Shown here: one piece after another, positions 1-9,144 of the stretch
How the letters are laid out: the number at the start of each line of letters is the position of its first letter
How positions within the stretch are numbered: position 1 is the first letter of the stretch
Assembly: GCF_024584705.1 (NCBI RefSeq)
Contig: NZ_CP097384.1
Coordinates: 5,332,001 to 5,396,000 of the forward strand
Origin: Blastopirellula sp. J2-11
Lineage (GTDB): Bacteria > Planctomycetota > Planctomycetia > Pirellulales > Pirellulaceae
Direction: 5' to 3'
Length of the DNA: 64,000 nucleotides
The notes under the pieces: model-generated
Told to the model about the DNA's origin: nothing
The model's input: only the letters and a program-made list of their open reading frames with translations
Database searches by the model: none
Program-made: the position numbers and the translations under genes

Positions 1-479
1 CGAGCGCCGCACGCATCTTCGAGCAGATCGAGAATTCGTTCTCGCTCGCGAAACGCGTACAAAAAGGGACTGAACGAACCGAGATCGAGTCCATACGTGC
101 CCATGCCGACCAGATGACTCGCGACACGATTCAGCTCGGCGATGATGACCCGCAGATGGCGAGCTTTCTCAGGCAGGTCGTAGTCGATCAATTTTTCGAC
201 CGCCAACGCCCAGCCGAGATTCATGTTCATACCAGCCAGATAGTCCATCCGGTCGGTATAGGGAATCCATTGCCGCGGCGTCAGATTCTCGCCGATTTTT
301 TCGGCGCAGCGATGCAAATAGCCGATATGCGGCGTCGCTTCCGAAACAACTTCGCCATCGGTTCGCAGCACTAACCGCAACACGCCATGCGTGCTGGGAT
401 GCTGCGGGCCCATGTTGACCAGCATTTCATCGGTTCGGACGTCAATCTCAACGATGCCGGAAGTAGATGCCGTCGCCAT
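1..479 (-). CDS. nuoD: NADH-quinone oxidoreductase subunit D (partial)
   Basis: This is the N-terminal part of the 49-kDa subunit of respiratory complex I, which lies in the peripheral arm and helps form the quinone site. About 159 codons are present; the rest lies beyond the left edge. The translation contains the family hallmark HPSTHGVLRL near residue 27, then IGYLHRCAEK, a tyrosine-rich YTDRMDYLAGMN stretch and ELNRVASHL. The ATG at 479 is chosen because the protein then starts just ahead of the conserved block. The gene lies 64 bp downstream of nuoC and should be co-transcribed with it. NuoD and NuoC are fused in some bacteria but separate here. Confidence 0.95.
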   Translation of the reverse strand, partial: MATASTSGIVEIDVRTDEMLVNMGPQHPSTHGVLRLVLRTDGEVVSEATPHIGYLHRCAEKIGENLTPRQWIPYTDRMDYLAGMNMNLGWALAVEKLIDYDLPEKARHLRVIIAELNRVASHLVGMGTYGLDLGSFSPFLYAFRERERILDLLEDACGA

Positions 480-543
480 AACCGCTTCGTTCCGCTGATG
501 CCAACAAATGTTACTAAACTGACCGTCAAACTCTTCGCCGCAA

Positions 544-1074
544 CTAACGTCCGCGAATGCCGTGGTATTCCAACGGCATCTCATAATCTTTCCGCAAGGG
601 ATAGCCGACCCAATCTTCGGGACACAAGATTCGCTGGAGATTGGGATGCCCGGTGAACCAGACGCCTGACAGGTCGTACGCTTCCCGTTCGTGCCAGTCG
701 GCGGTGCTCCAGATGCCGGAGACGCTAGGAACTTCGGGCAATTGCCCCGGCACGTCCTCTTTCCAGCGGGGCAGCATCACTTTCACGACTAGCGTCGTTT
801 TGTACTGAATGCTGGAAAGGTGATAAACCACTTCCAGATGCGGGCCCCAAGCAGTCTTGGCCGCTTTCTTTGCGTCGGGCTCAAAATAGTCGACGACGCA
901 AATCGAATTGCAGTAATTAAACCGCAAGTCTTCGGCGTCGCGCAGATAGCGGCAAAGCTCGATCACTCCGCCTGGCTCGACTTCGATCCACGGATCGATC
1001 GCTTCCAACTCGACACGCGCCACCAAATCGCCGAATCGCTTTTCGAGTCGCTCGATAAATTGTTTACCGCTCAT
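544..1074 (-). CDS. nuoC: NADH-quinone oxidoreductase subunit C
   Basis: This is the 30-kDa subunit of complex I, a cytoplasmic-side peripheral-arm protein. The 176-residue product has the family signature around residues 125-165: WHEREAYDLSGVWFTGHPN followed by RIL and GYPLRKDYE. The length is normal for a stand-alone NuoC. It starts 45 bp after the nuoA stop and is followed by nuoD. In most bacteria nuoB lies between nuoA and nuoC, but there is no room for it here. The upstream sequence before the ATG lacks a strong ribosome-binding site, so translation may depend on upstream genes; that is inference. Confidence 0.95.
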   Translation of the reverse strand: MSGKQFIERLEKRFGDLVARVELEAIDPWIEVEPGGVIELCRYLRDAEDLRFNYCNSICVVDYFEPDAKKAAKTAWGPHLEVVYHLSSIQYKTTLVVKVMLPRWKEDVPGQLPEVPSVSGIWSTADWHEREAYDLSGVWFTGHPNLQRILCPEDWVGYPLRKDYEMPLEYHGIRGR

Positions 1075-1119
1075 GTCGTTCGCCGCTCAAGTTGTGATCT
1101 CAAAGTTGAATCAATACGT

Positions 1120-1749
1120 CTAGCGAGTTTCGGCCAGTTGCTGGGGCCGAGGAGGGGTCGTATGAACCGACATGCTTGGCCCAGCGCGCGTATCGCGTGT
1201 GATCGCGCGCACCCAATCCAGATCGCCTCGCTTCCAAACATACGCGAAGCCAACCAGCAGCACCGCGAAGAAAACGCCGATATCGGCAATGCAGGTCCAA
1301 AGCAGCGAACTCGCGCCTTTGCGAACTTGCTCTGGAGTCACCGTGCCTGCGAGAACCTCTTCGTTCAACGTTTCCGGCAAACCAAATTCGCGATGCAGTC
1401 CAGCAACCGCCGGAGAGAGGGTGACCGCTCCTTCGACGCTTTCATAAACGACCGGAGCGCCAGGGTCGGACAATTGCGCCGACTTGCCAAACACAACCGC
1501 CCACGGAAAGAAGAACGCGACTTCGACATCAAAGATGATGAACAGCAACGCGACAACGTAAAAGCGAAGATCGAACTGAACAAAGCTAGAGCCAATCGTT
1601 GGCTCGCCGCATTCGTAGATCTCCAGCTTTTCATCGCCGGGATTGTTCGGCCGCAGGAACATGCCCAACAAGATATTGAAGAACACGAACGCCATACCGA
1701 CACCGCCGAACAGCAATAGATAGCCGACGATCGTCGTAGAAAGTGTCAT
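1120..1749 (-). CDS. nuoA: NADH-quinone oxidoreductase subunit A, enlarged
   Basis: This is a membrane-arm subunit of complex I near the quinone-reduction site. The first helix is at about residues 5-27. It is followed by the conserved YECGEPTIGSS and the FDVEVAFFFPWA helix, and by a third helix near residues 150-172 ending in VWKRGDLDW. The product has 209 residues against roughly 120-150 usual for the family. The extra length is a loop of about 55 residues between helices two and three plus a C-terminal tail. An AGGGATCG ribosome-binding site precedes the ATG. The 178 bp upstream, before the DUF2203 gene, could hold a secondary promoter. Confidence 0.93.
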   Translation of the reverse strand: MTLSTTIVGYLLLFGGVGMAFVFFNILLGMFLRPNNPGDEKLEIYECGEPTIGSSFVQFDLRFYVVALLFIIFDVEVAFFFPWAVVFGKSAQLSDPGAPVVYESVEGAVTLSPAVAGLHREFGLPETLNEEVLAGTVTPEQVRKGASSLLWTCIADIGVFFAVLLVGFAYVWKRGDLDWVRAITRDTRAGPSMSVHTTPPRPQQLAETR

Positions 1750-1927
1750 AGCGATCCCTGCGATGGCGATGGGAAAACCTTGCCGTGCCTGCGGATCGAT
1801 CGTTGATAGAAATCGCCGATCTGATCTTTAGGGACGACAGAAGCAATTAACCCCGGATTGTAGAACTACGGGGGATCAATGCAACTAGCTGGCGGTCAAG
1901 GAGAAGAAATTTCCCGCAACTGTTGAA

Positions 1928-2371
1928 TTAATTCTGAAAGATGGTGTCTGACGTGATCGGCTGACGACCGGCGAAACCAGCGTCCATTTCGTGCCAATGC
2001 GTCACGACCGGCTCTCCCAATTTCCAACAGAGATAGACCGTCTTGCCGTTGATGTTGGCCGGAAAATCGACCAGACCTTCGGGACCGCTCTTCGGTTCGA
2101 CGCCCAATTCGCGCAGTTCTTCGACATAACTTTGCAGGCGCTGTGAATCGCTTTGCAATTCATCTTTCACCAATCGCAATTCTTCAGCATAGACGCGCGG
2201 GGCGCTGTCATAATTGGCGCGGCGCTCAAGATCGACGAGACGTTCACGACGAGAAATCACATCCCGCGAAAGCTCGACGATGTCAGCCACGATTGCCGAG
2301 ACAAGGGGCAACATCGCATTCGCCTGGGCGACCGTAAAAACGCGAACCGACTGAGCGGAAGATGAAGTCAT
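1928..2371 (-). CDS. DUF2203 family protein
   Basis: This small soluble protein of unknown function belongs to the DUF2203 family. A long N-terminal helical region (about residues 8-90) is followed by the family's conserved C-terminus: ELGVEPKSGPEGLVDFPA, then VYLCWKLGEP, then WHEMDAGFAGRQP. The reading frame is open further upstream to 2452. The ATG at 2371 is preferred because it has a CAGGTT motif upstream and places VFTVAQANAMLPLV at the usual family start. It sits between nuoI and nuoA on the same strand, so it is probably transcribed with complex I genes. Whether it assists complex I is unknown. Confidence 0.88.
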   Translation of the reverse strand: MTSSSAQSVRVFTVAQANAMLPLVSAIVADIVELSRDVISRRERLVDLERRANYDSAPRVYAEELRLVKDELQSDSQRLQSYVEELRELGVEPKSGPEGLVDFPANINGKTVYLCWKLGEPVVTHWHEMDAGFAGRQPITSDTIFQN

Positions 2372-2488
2372 CGAATAACCTGCATCGCTTTTCAAGACAA
2401 GACTTACTTCATCAAGTCTAAGCCTGACTCGCGTAATTGAAAAGCGACCCACCGCGGTTTCTTGAGATGACGGTCGAACCTGACGGTT

Positions 2489-3016
2489 TTACTGATTAGG
2501 GCCGCCGTGAACCGGCTCAGCGATCACCTTCGATTCGGCGACGGCAGTTGGATTCAGCGAACTCCGTCCCCAAGCGATATCGACCGGCAAGCGGGAGAAG
2601 TCGACAATCGCGCCGTCGCGACTATAGCTGCTCAGATCGAGCGTCCCCCCCATAAAAATACAGTCAACCGGGCAAGGCTCGACGCACAGCGCACAGAACA
2701 TGCACTTCGTGTAATCAATCGTGAACCCAGTGACAGCGAAACCTTTCGCCCCTTCAACCCGCTCTTTGCCAATATAGATGCAATCGACCGGGCAAGCTTT
2801 GGCACACTGATCACACGCGATGCAGGTAGTCAGGTCGTAGCGATGAAATCCACGGTAGCGCGGCGAGACCTGCACCGGCAGCTCGGGATACTCGTAGTGC
2901 TCGGCAAAGGCCTTACGATCTTTATCGTAAGTGCTGAACCAGTAACGAATTGTGATTGAGAGCCCTTCGGCTACTGTCACGACCGCTGAGTAGACGTTTC
3001 GTATCCAAGTCAACAT
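2489..3016 (-). CDS. nuoI: NADH-quinone oxidoreductase subunit I
   Basis: This is the ferredoxin-like subunit of complex I that carries clusters N6a and N6b and passes electrons toward the quinone site. Two eight-iron ferredoxin-type motifs are visible: CIACDQCAKACPVDC at about residues 65-79 and CMFCALCVEPCPVDC at about 105-119. The length of 175 residues is normal. A strong GGGAGGTG ribosome-binding site lies eight bases before the ATG. It is the first gene of the local minus-strand run nuoI, DUF2203, nuoA, nuoC, nuoD, an unusual order compared with the classical nuoA-N operon. Confidence 0.95.
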   Translation of the reverse strand: MLTWIRNVYSAVVTVAEGLSITIRYWFSTYDKDRKAFAEHYEYPELPVQVSPRYRGFHRYDLTTCIACDQCAKACPVDCIYIGKERVEGAKGFAVTGFTIDYTKCMFCALCVEPCPVDCIFMGGTLDLSSYSRDGAIVDFSRLPVDIAWGRSSLNPTAVAESKVIAEPVHGGPNQ

Positions 3017-3558
3017 CGCGGATGCACCTCCCTTACCAAACTGGCTGCGTGCGTGCGTGCAAGATATCGCGATTTTGGCCGACTGTCACGCGTGGAACGG
3101 AGAAAAGGAGAAGAATAATCCACTTCGACTTATTCGCGTGCAAATTGCTTTTTGGCATTCACGATAAATTCGCAAGGTCATTTGTAGCAATGACTTAGTA
3201 CTTTACGGCCTAGGCGAACCGAGCAGGCTAGCGAAGCACGGCAACTTATACCAAATGTGCTTTTTCCCAGAAAAAGATTCCAGGTTTTCCTCAAGCTGGG
3301 CGAGAGTCGTCGCTTGACGACGCACTTTTAGCACGTAGAGTGAAGGGGAAGCGTGTATGCGCACAGGCCGTGCGACGCCTGAGATGATCCGCTAGGGCCC
3401 TTTGATTTGCTGCTCGCCTGAGCGAATTCCTCAAAGGGACTCAGAACGATCCAGGTAATTTAACGCAGTTGGGATTGCCCATCAAGCGCCCGACGAAACC
3501 CAGTCGCCAAAAAGTTCGCTCCCCGGTGTATCAACTGGCGACAGTGGAGATGTAGGAA
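3017..3558. other. intergenic region between nuoI and csrA
   Basis: This 542-bp gap separates divergently transcribed nuoI and csrA, so it should contain promoters for both. I see no coding frame with family features, no tRNA and no convincing pair of -35/-10 boxes. The sequence just before csrA contains a GGAGATGTAGGAA stretch that serves as its ribosome-binding region. Confidence 0.5.
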
Positions 3559-3768
3559 ATGCTGGTTCTCTCAAGGAAAAAGAACGAAAGTATTGTCATC
3601 AACAATGACATTACGATCGTGGTCGTGGAAATTCGCGGCGACAAGGTACGCTTGGGCGTGGAAGCTCCCAAAGAAGTCCCTGTGCATCGCCGCGAGGTTT
3701 ATGATGCGATTCTTCGCAACGAGTCTCAGGAAAAAGCGGGCGCAGACACGCCCAGCGCCGAAGGCTAG
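3559..3768 (+). CDS. csrA: carbon storage regulator CsrA
   Basis: This post-transcriptional regulator binds GGA motifs in mRNA leaders and changes translation or stability. The 69-residue product has the classical start MLVLSRKKNESIVI, the core V-EIRGDKVRLGVEAP, and the RNA-binding VPVHRREVYDAI segment. A short hydrophilic tail follows. The ATG is preceded by TAGGAA. It stands alone, with nuoI divergent upstream and tRNA-Glu downstream. No FliW gene or flagellar locus is visible here, so its local partner is unknown. Confidence 0.96.
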   Translation: MLVLSRKKNESIVINNDITIVVVEIRGDKVRLGVEAPKEVPVHRREVYDAILRNESQEKAGADTPSAEG

Positions 3769-3935
3769 TTGATGATGCTCGCGTTGTATATTTCCGCCGC
3801 GAAACTGCACATCGTGCCGTGTTTTTCCTGTTTCTTGCCTGAACCGATCTCTTTTTTTCCTCTCCAATGCAGATGAAGCCGTGACCCGCCTTCACATAGT
3901 CGGGTGACGACGTTATTTTAGTGTTTTCGACCTAG

Positions 3936-4008
3936 GGCCCCATCGTCTAGTGGCCTAGGACTCCGGCCTTTCACGCCGGCAACACGGGTTCGAACCCCGT
4001 TGGGGTCA
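3936..4008 (+). tRNA. tRNA-Glu (anticodon TTC)
   Basis: A cloverleaf folds with acceptor arm GGCCCCA/TGGGGTC (one G-U pair), anticodon stem CCGGC/GCCGG with loop CTTTCAC (anticodon TTC at 3970-3972), and T-arm ACGGG TTCGAAC CCCGT. The discriminator is A4008 and CCA is not encoded. Length is 73 nt. Confidence 0.96.
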
Positions 4009-4015
4009 CTTCGAT

Positions 4016-4049
4016 ATAGCCCTTCTCCATGAGAGGGGCTATTTTTTTG
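4016..4049 (+). terminator. intrinsic terminator after tRNA-Glu
   Basis: Stem ATAGCCC (4016-4022) pairs with GGGCTAT (4036-4042) and is followed by a run of seven T on the plus strand. It ends the tRNA-Glu transcript before hemH. Confidence 0.88.
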
Positions 4050-4110
4050 CGCCGAGCGGCTACAACTCTATCAATTCGAGGCCAGTTTTTTCGTAGCCCT
4101 AGAAACCTCC

Positions 4111-5130
4111 ATGAAATACGACGCACTTCTCGTTCAGTCGTTCGGCGGCCCGGAAGGACCCGATGACGTCATTCCGTTTCTGGAAAATGTCCTCCGCGGA
4201 CGAAATGTTCCCCGCGAGCGGCTGCTGGAAGTCGCGGAGCATTACCAGCACTTCGGCGGCGTCAGCCCCATCAACCAACAAAACCGCGATCTCATCGCGG
4301 CACTGCGAGTTGAACTCGCCGCGTACAGCATTGATCTCCCCATTTATTGGGGCAATCGCAACTGGGCGCCCTATCTGGTCGATGCGATGACCCAGATGAA
4401 AAACGACGGAGTCGAATCGGCGCTCGTCTTCGTCACCTCGGTCTTCAGCTCCTACTCTGGCTGTCGCCAATATCGGGAAGATCTCACCAAAGCCCAAGTC
4501 GAAGTCGGCGATCAAGCGCCTCGCTGCGACAAAATCCGCACCTACTACAATCATCCCGGCTTCATCGAGACGATGGCGTCCTGCGTGCGTGAGTCGCTCG
4601 ATCAGATTCCGGCCGAGCGCCGCCAGCGTGCGGAGTTGATCTTTACCGCACACAGCATTCCGCAGGGGATGTCTGACAACTGCAACTACGTGAAACAGCT
4701 CGAGGAAAGCTGCCGTCTCGTGAGCGAAGCGACGCAGCACGCAAACTGGCGACTGGTTTATCAAAGCCGCAGCGGTCCGCCGACCCAGCCTTGGCTCGAG
4801 CCAGACGTTTGCGACGTCATTCGCGATCTGGGCGCATCGAGCGCAACGGACGTAATCATATCGCCGATTGGATTCGTCTCGGATCACATGGAGGTCCTCT
4901 TCGATCTCGACACCGAAGCCAAAGAGACGGCCGCCGAGGTCGGACTAAACTTCATTCGCAGCGGCACGGCCGGCGTCCGCCCACGATTCGTCCAGATGAT
5001 CCGCCAACTGATCGAAGAACGACTTGATCCTGACATGCCCAAACAAGCGCTCGGACCGCTGGGACCGTCCCACGACTTCTGTCCTGCCGACTGCTGCCGT
5101 TACACGCCGCAGCGACCTCGACCTGGTTAA
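4111..5130 (+). CDS. hemH: ferrochelatase
   Basis: This enzyme inserts ferrous iron into a porphyrin ring near the end of heme synthesis. The 339-residue product starts with the family pattern YDALLVQSFGGPEGPDDV and contains HFGGVSPINQQNRDL near residue 50. The catalytic histidine region LIFTAHSIP is near residue 178, then come QSRSGPPTQPWLEPDV and SPIGFVSDHMEVLFDLD, with the conserved acidic residue near residue 262. Whether the substrate is protoporphyrin or coproporphyrin cannot be told by eye. The aldo/keto reductase gene begins three bases after its stop, so the two are co-transcribed. Confidence 0.95.
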   Translation: MKYDALLVQSFGGPEGPDDVIPFLENVLRGRNVPRERLLEVAEHYQHFGGVSPINQQNRDLIAALRVELAAYSIDLPIYWGNRNWAPYLVDAMTQMKNDGVESALVFVTSVFSSYSGCRQYREDLTKAQVEVGDQAPRCDKIRTYYNHPGFIETMASCVRESLDQIPAERRQRAELIFTAHSIPQGMSDNCNYVKQLEESCRLVSEATQHANWRLVYQSRSGPPTQPWLEPDVCDVIRDLGASSATDVIISPIGFVSDHMEVLFDLDTEAKETAAEVGLNFIRSGTAGVRPRFVQMIRQLIEERLDPDMPKQALGPLGPSHDFCPADCCRYTPQRPRPG

Positions 5131-5133
5131 GCG

Positions 5134-6099
5134 ATGATGGAACGCCGACAAATCGCCGACACGGAGCTGCAGGTTTCGCCGGTCGCACTCGGTTGCTGGC
5201 CGCTGTCAGGAATGACCAGCCCCGGAGTTACCGAAGCCGACAGTCGCGCAACGATCGCCGCCGCTCTCGACCTGGGGATTAACTTTTTTGACACCGCGTT
5301 CGCCTATGGCGCCGCCGGCGAGAGCGAACGCTACATCGCCGAAGTCCTCGCCGCACATCGGGACGAATACGTCGTCGCCACCAAGGCCGGCCTGCACTGG
5401 GAAAACGGGACGCAGCATCGCGACGCTCGCCCTGCAACCATTCGCCGCGAAGTCGCCGAAAGCTTGCGGCGTTTAAATACCGATCGCGTCGACGTACTCT
5501 ATCTGCATGCCCCCGATCGCAACACGCCGATCACCGAAACGGCCGCCGCTTTCCGCCGCTTACAGCAGGAAGGCGCCGCGATCGCGATCGGCGTTTCGAA
5601 CCTGACGCTCAGTGAAACGCTTGAATTTCACCAAGTCTGTCCGATTCAAATCATCCAGCCCCCTTACAACATGCTCTTTCGCGGAGCCGAGATGGATCTC
5701 GTCCCTTGGTGCCGCGAACAGAATATCGCCGTCGCTTGTTATTGGCCGCTGATGAAGGGACTTTTGGCCGGCAAAATGTCGCTGGACCAGAAGTTTGAGC
5801 CGCGCGACAGTCGCCCGAAATATCCCTGTTTTCGCGGCGAAGAGTACGCCAAGAACCTAGAGCTCGTCGAAAAGCTGCGAGCAATGGCCGAGCGGATGGG
5901 ATGCACCGTCTCGCAATTGGTCATTCGCTGGACGATCGATCAGCCTGGCGTTACCGCGGCGCTGTGCGGAGCCAAGCGAGTTGACCAATTGACCGACAAC
6001 GCCGGCGCCCTCGGCTGGGAACTGACGCTGGGCGAGCAAGCCGAGATCGCCTTACTGTTGCGCGATCGCGGAGTTCCTTATGTCGTCGCAACTCCGTAG
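5134..6099 (+). CDS. aldo/keto reductase
   Basis: This is a predicted NADPH-dependent oxidoreductase with a TIM-barrel fold. The visible catalytic tetrad is Asp and Tyr in FFDTAFAYG (about residues 50-58), Lys in VVATKAG and His in DVLYLHAPD. The C-terminal cofactor region includes IRWTIDQPGV and the typical ALCGAKRVDQLTDN. The 321-residue length is normal. Two adjacent ATG codons occur, at 5134 and 5137, and either could start translation. It is coupled to hemH upstream and to the C15 peptidase downstream, 11 bp away. The substrate is unknown; heme-pathway involvement would be guesswork. Confidence 0.92.
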   Translation: MMERRQIADTELQVSPVALGCWPLSGMTSPGVTEADSRATIAAALDLGINFFDTAFAYGAAGESERYIAEVLAAHRDEYVVATKAGLHWENGTQHRDARPATIRREVAESLRRLNTDRVDVLYLHAPDRNTPITETAAAFRRLQQEGAAIAIGVSNLTLSETLEFHQVCPIQIIQPPYNMLFRGAEMDLVPWCREQNIAVACYWPLMKGLLAGKMSLDQKFEPRDSRPKYPCFRGEEYAKNLELVEKLRAMAERMGCTVSQLVIRWTIDQPGVTAALCGAKRVDQLTDNAGALGWELTLGEQAEIALLLRDRGVPYVVATP

Positions 6100-6110
6100 C
6101 AGGCCAACCC

Positions 6111-6704
6111 ATGAAACGCATCCTGGTCACCGGTTTTGAACCGTTTGGCGAACTCACCGAAAACTGCACCGAACTTGCACTGCGCCCGTTGCCCTTGGCC
6201 AATCTGGCGCCGGACATGCTGGTCGAACAGCTCATCTTGCCGGTCGACTACGCCGCAGCTCAGGCACAACTGGACGATCTCTACAGCAAAAAATCGTACG
6301 CCGCCACGCTCCACTTCGGCCAATCAGGGATCGCGAGCAACGTCGAATTCGAGATGTTTGCGATCAACTGGAAACAAACCGGCGCCGCCCAACCGGGTCC
6401 GCTTGCCGCCGAGGGCCCGCAAGCATTCCGAACCAACCTGGATCATCCAAGCTGGCTCGCCGCGATGCAATCCGCCGCCATCGACGGTGAAGTCAGTTTT
6501 CACGCCGGCGCGTACCTCTGCAACGCCGTCTACTACTGGAGTCTGCAGCACAGCGCAGCAACCGGCAGCCCCGGACAAGCCCTCTTTGTGCATGTCCCGC
6601 TCGCCAACGAGCAAGGCCCCAGCGCCAGCGGAGATTGGCCGGTCACGCGCATCCAAACCATGATGGCCTCCACGTTTCTCTGGCTGGCCGATCAAGTCGC
6701 GTGA
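6111..6704 (+). CDS. pyroglutamyl-peptidase I-like (C15) protein
   Basis: This is a cysteine peptidase-like protein of family C15, whose members remove N-terminal pyroglutamate. The start MKRILVTGFEPFG matches the family. The triad can be read as Glu in ASNVEFEMFAINW (about residue 80), Cys in AGAYLCNAVYYW (about residue 140) and His in FVHVPL (about residue 163). At 197 residues it is slightly shorter than typical (about 215). It is the third gene of the hemH operon. It could also be a divergent C15 homologue with another amide substrate. Confidence 0.85.
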   Translation: MKRILVTGFEPFGELTENCTELALRPLPLANLAPDMLVEQLILPVDYAAAQAQLDDLYSKKSYAATLHFGQSGIASNVEFEMFAINWKQTGAAQPGPLAAEGPQAFRTNLDHPSWLAAMQSAAIDGEVSFHAGAYLCNAVYYWSLQHSAATGSPGQALFVHVPLANEQGPSASGDWPVTRIQTMMASTFLWLADQVA

Positions 6705-6716
6705 GCGTGAGATCGA

Positions 6717-6746
6717 AAAAAACGCCGCTCGATGGAGCGACGTTTT
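6717..6746 (-). terminator. intrinsic terminator of the chemoreceptor gene
   Basis: An imperfect hairpin AAAACG..GCTC/GAGC..CGTTTT between two convergent genes. Read on the minus strand it ends in a run of seven T, which fits termination of the chemoreceptor mRNA; on the plus strand the T run is shorter, so weak two-way action is possible. Confidence 0.65.
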
Positions 6747-6775
6747 CTGAATTTCGTTTTCGCGCAGAAGCTCGC

Positions 6776-8764
6776 TTAAACTTGAAACTGGGCGACCAGG
6801 GTTTGCAGTTTGTGCGAGATCCCGGTCAGTTGATCGCTGGACGTCTTAGTGCGTCCGGCGTCTTCTGAGACCTTGAAAGCGCCCTGGTCAACCGAAATCA
6901 CGTTGCGTGAGATCTCTTCGCCGGCGGCGGCCGATTCGGTCACTGCTTGCGACACCTGACGTGCGGCCGTGCTCGACTGGGCGACGTTGTTAGCGATCTC
7001 GTGCGTTGCGGTCGATTGTTGTTCGACGGCGGCGGCGATTCCTCGTGAAATCTGGCTGAGGTTGCCAACAACTTTGCGAATCGATTCGATCGATTCGATC
7101 GACTCGTAGGAAGCTTCCTGCATGCCGCCGACCCGTTTCCGAATGTCTTCGGTCGCCGTCGCGGTCTGCCGCGCGAGTTGCTTCACTTCTTCGGCGACCA
7201 CCGCGAAACCTTTCCCAGCATCGCCGGCTCGGGCCGCTTCGATTGTCGCATTCAAAGCGAGCAGATTGGTTTGCTCAGCAATATCTTGAATCAGCTCCAC
7301 AACCTTGCCAATTTCACTGGCCGCTTCGCCCAATTGTCCCAATCGCTGGCGGCTTCCTTCGGCCAGATGATTCGCTTCATCGGCGACCTGGTTGGCCTGT
7401 TCGGTGTTGCGAGCAATCTCGTTAACGCTGATCGACATCTCTTCGACCGCACTAGCGACCGAATCCATGTTGGTCGACATCTGCGTCGCCGAAGCGGAGA
7501 TTGTTCGCATATTGGCCGACATTTCTTCCGCCGCTGCGGCGGCCGATGTCGATTGCGATTTCGTGTCGGTCGAAACGGTCGCCATGCTGGCGGCGGTTTC
7601 GTTCATGTCGCCAGCCGAACGAGCGATCTCATCGGCATTGGACGCCAAAGCGACCATCGCGGCCTGCAATTGATGGACAACCGTATTGAGCGAGTTTGAC
7701 ATGGCGCCGATTTCGTCTTTGCTTTCGACCGTTAAACGCTGGCGCAGATCTCCGGCGGCGACCGAATTCAAGATCAACATCACCTTGCGAATCGGCATGA
7801 TAATCGAACGGCTGAGCATAACGGCGATCACAATACCCAACACCAGCGCCACGGCGCTAACGATGGCCACACTCAACAAAGTCGCCTGGTTCGAGGCTTG
7901 CAGTTGTGGCCCCAGTAAATCTTGTTCGCCGGTGATCGCACCTTTCAGTTCCGCCGCTTTCGTCGCAACCATGGGGCCGATGACGTCCAATTTTCCGGTC
8001 ATGAGCTCCCGTTCCGATTTCAACGCATCGGCCATTATTTCATAGGCGGCGACATACGTCTGCTTGGCTTCCATCGTTTGGGCCAACAGTTCGCGGCGCT
8101 GCGGGTTTTGGAGTTCGGCGTCCAGTTTTTCGAGATCTTTTCCCATCTCGTTCAAAAACTCGGTGGTAGCTTGGCGATGTTCCGGCAATGCCGAATCGAG
8201 AAACTTATAAACGCTCAAGCGAATTCCCATTAGTTTGTTCAACGCGATTCCAGCGGCGGTCGCCGCTTCGGCGTCGCCATCCGCTTGAGCCGAATTCATG
8301 ATCGCGACTAGCTTTTTTGACATCAGCGGCCCCTGAACATCGAGCACGCCGCTCTGCTTCGCATCGCGCAACTTGCGATTGGCGACGACTTCGACGAACG
8401 CCGCATCGTACTCGGCGATCATGTTTTCAATCTCGCGGACCAACGCCTGACGTTCAGGATTGTTGATTCGCGTCTTCGCTTCGTCCAGCAATGCCTGCAT
8501 TTCATCGCGGCGTTGGCCGAACTTGGCCACATCGCTGTCGCGACCATAGATGTCGAAGTTCTTCGCACTAAAGCGAGCCAGCATCATGCCGTCTTGTAAG
8601 CTGGCGCAGAAATTAGAGTCGCGGGCCAGCTTTCGATAACGAGCGAATCCGGCCGCGGCGCTGCTAAGCCCGCTCCACGATACGCCGGCGGCGATGACCA
8701 TTAGTAAAAGTACAGCAGCAAATCCAAAGATCGTTTTTTTCGTTAAACTCAATCGATTCAACAT
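6776..8764 (-). CDS. methyl-accepting chemotaxis protein
   Basis: This is a transmembrane chemoreceptor. From the ATG at 8764 (CAGGTT ribosome-binding site) the 662-residue protein has a first helix at about residues 9-30. A large all-helical extracytoplasmic sensor of about 250 residues follows, resembling a helical-bimodular (HBM) type domain. A second helix lies at about 290-314, then a HAMP linker starting [11 protein letters not shown], and a long signalling coiled coil. The conserved hairpin tip [18 protein letters not shown] is near residue 490. The open frame extends upstream to 8845, but that part lacks receptor features. No che genes are nearby, so it must feed a system encoded elsewhere. 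Confidence 0.94.
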   Translation of the reverse strand: MLNRLSLTKKTIFGFAAVLLLMVIAAGVSWSGLSSAAAGFARYRKLARDSNFCASLQDGMMLARFSAKNFDIYGRDSDVAKFGQRRDEMQALLDEAKTRINNPERQALVREIENMIAEYDAAFVEVVANRKLRDAKQSGVLDVQGPLMSKKLVAIMNSAQADGDAEAATAAGIALNKLMGIRLSVYKFLDSALPEHRQATTEFLNEMGKDLEKLDAELQNPQRRELLAQTMEAKQTYVAAYEIMADALKSERELMTGKLDVIGPMVATKAAELKGAITGEQDLLGPQLQASNQATLLSVAIVSAVALVLGIVIAVMLSRSIIMPIRKVMLILNSVAAGDLRQRLTVESKDEIGAMSNSLNTVVHQLQAAMVALASNADEIARSAGDMNETAASMATVSTDTKSQSTSAAAAAEEMSANMRTISASATQMSTNMDSVASAVEEMSISVNEIARNTEQANQVADEANHLAEGSRQRLGQLGEAASEIGKVVELIQDIAEQTNLLALNATIEAARAGDAGKGFAVVAEEVKQLARQTATATEDIRKRVGGMQEASYESIESIESIRKVVGNLSQISRGIAAAVEQQSTATHEIANNVAQSSTAARQVSQAVTESAAAGEEISRNVISVDQGAFKVSEDAGRTKTSSDQLTGISHKLQTLVAQFQV

Positions 8765-9144
8765 AACCTGTCCCCAGCACGAATTCTTTGTTTCGAAAAC
8801 TCGACATCGGCGATTGCCATGTCCTCGTTTGTCAGAACGGCGCAAGCAACACCGCTGAAAAAAGTAGGCCGCGATTAGCCATCAACGAACAGGCATTTTT
8901 GGCAATGAAGCCCGAAAGAGGCGTTTGACCGACGCCCAAGGGTGGGAAAGGGAAGCGTGAAACCCACTCAAGTGCAAATAGAAGGCCCTGTGCGCCCCAA
9001 ACGACCGGCGTGCGGGTTACCGCACACCGGTTTGCGCATTGGTCAAACAGTTGCGCATTTCATGAACGATTGCAAAGCGGCGGCCGATCCGCTTGTCGGC
9101 TACCGTTTTAAAAGTCGGTGGAACCGCCGAACATCGAGAAATGC

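Noticed and set aside
4099-4887. A 262-codon minus-strand open frame.
   Set aside because: Antisense to hemH, which carries full ferrochelatase motifs.
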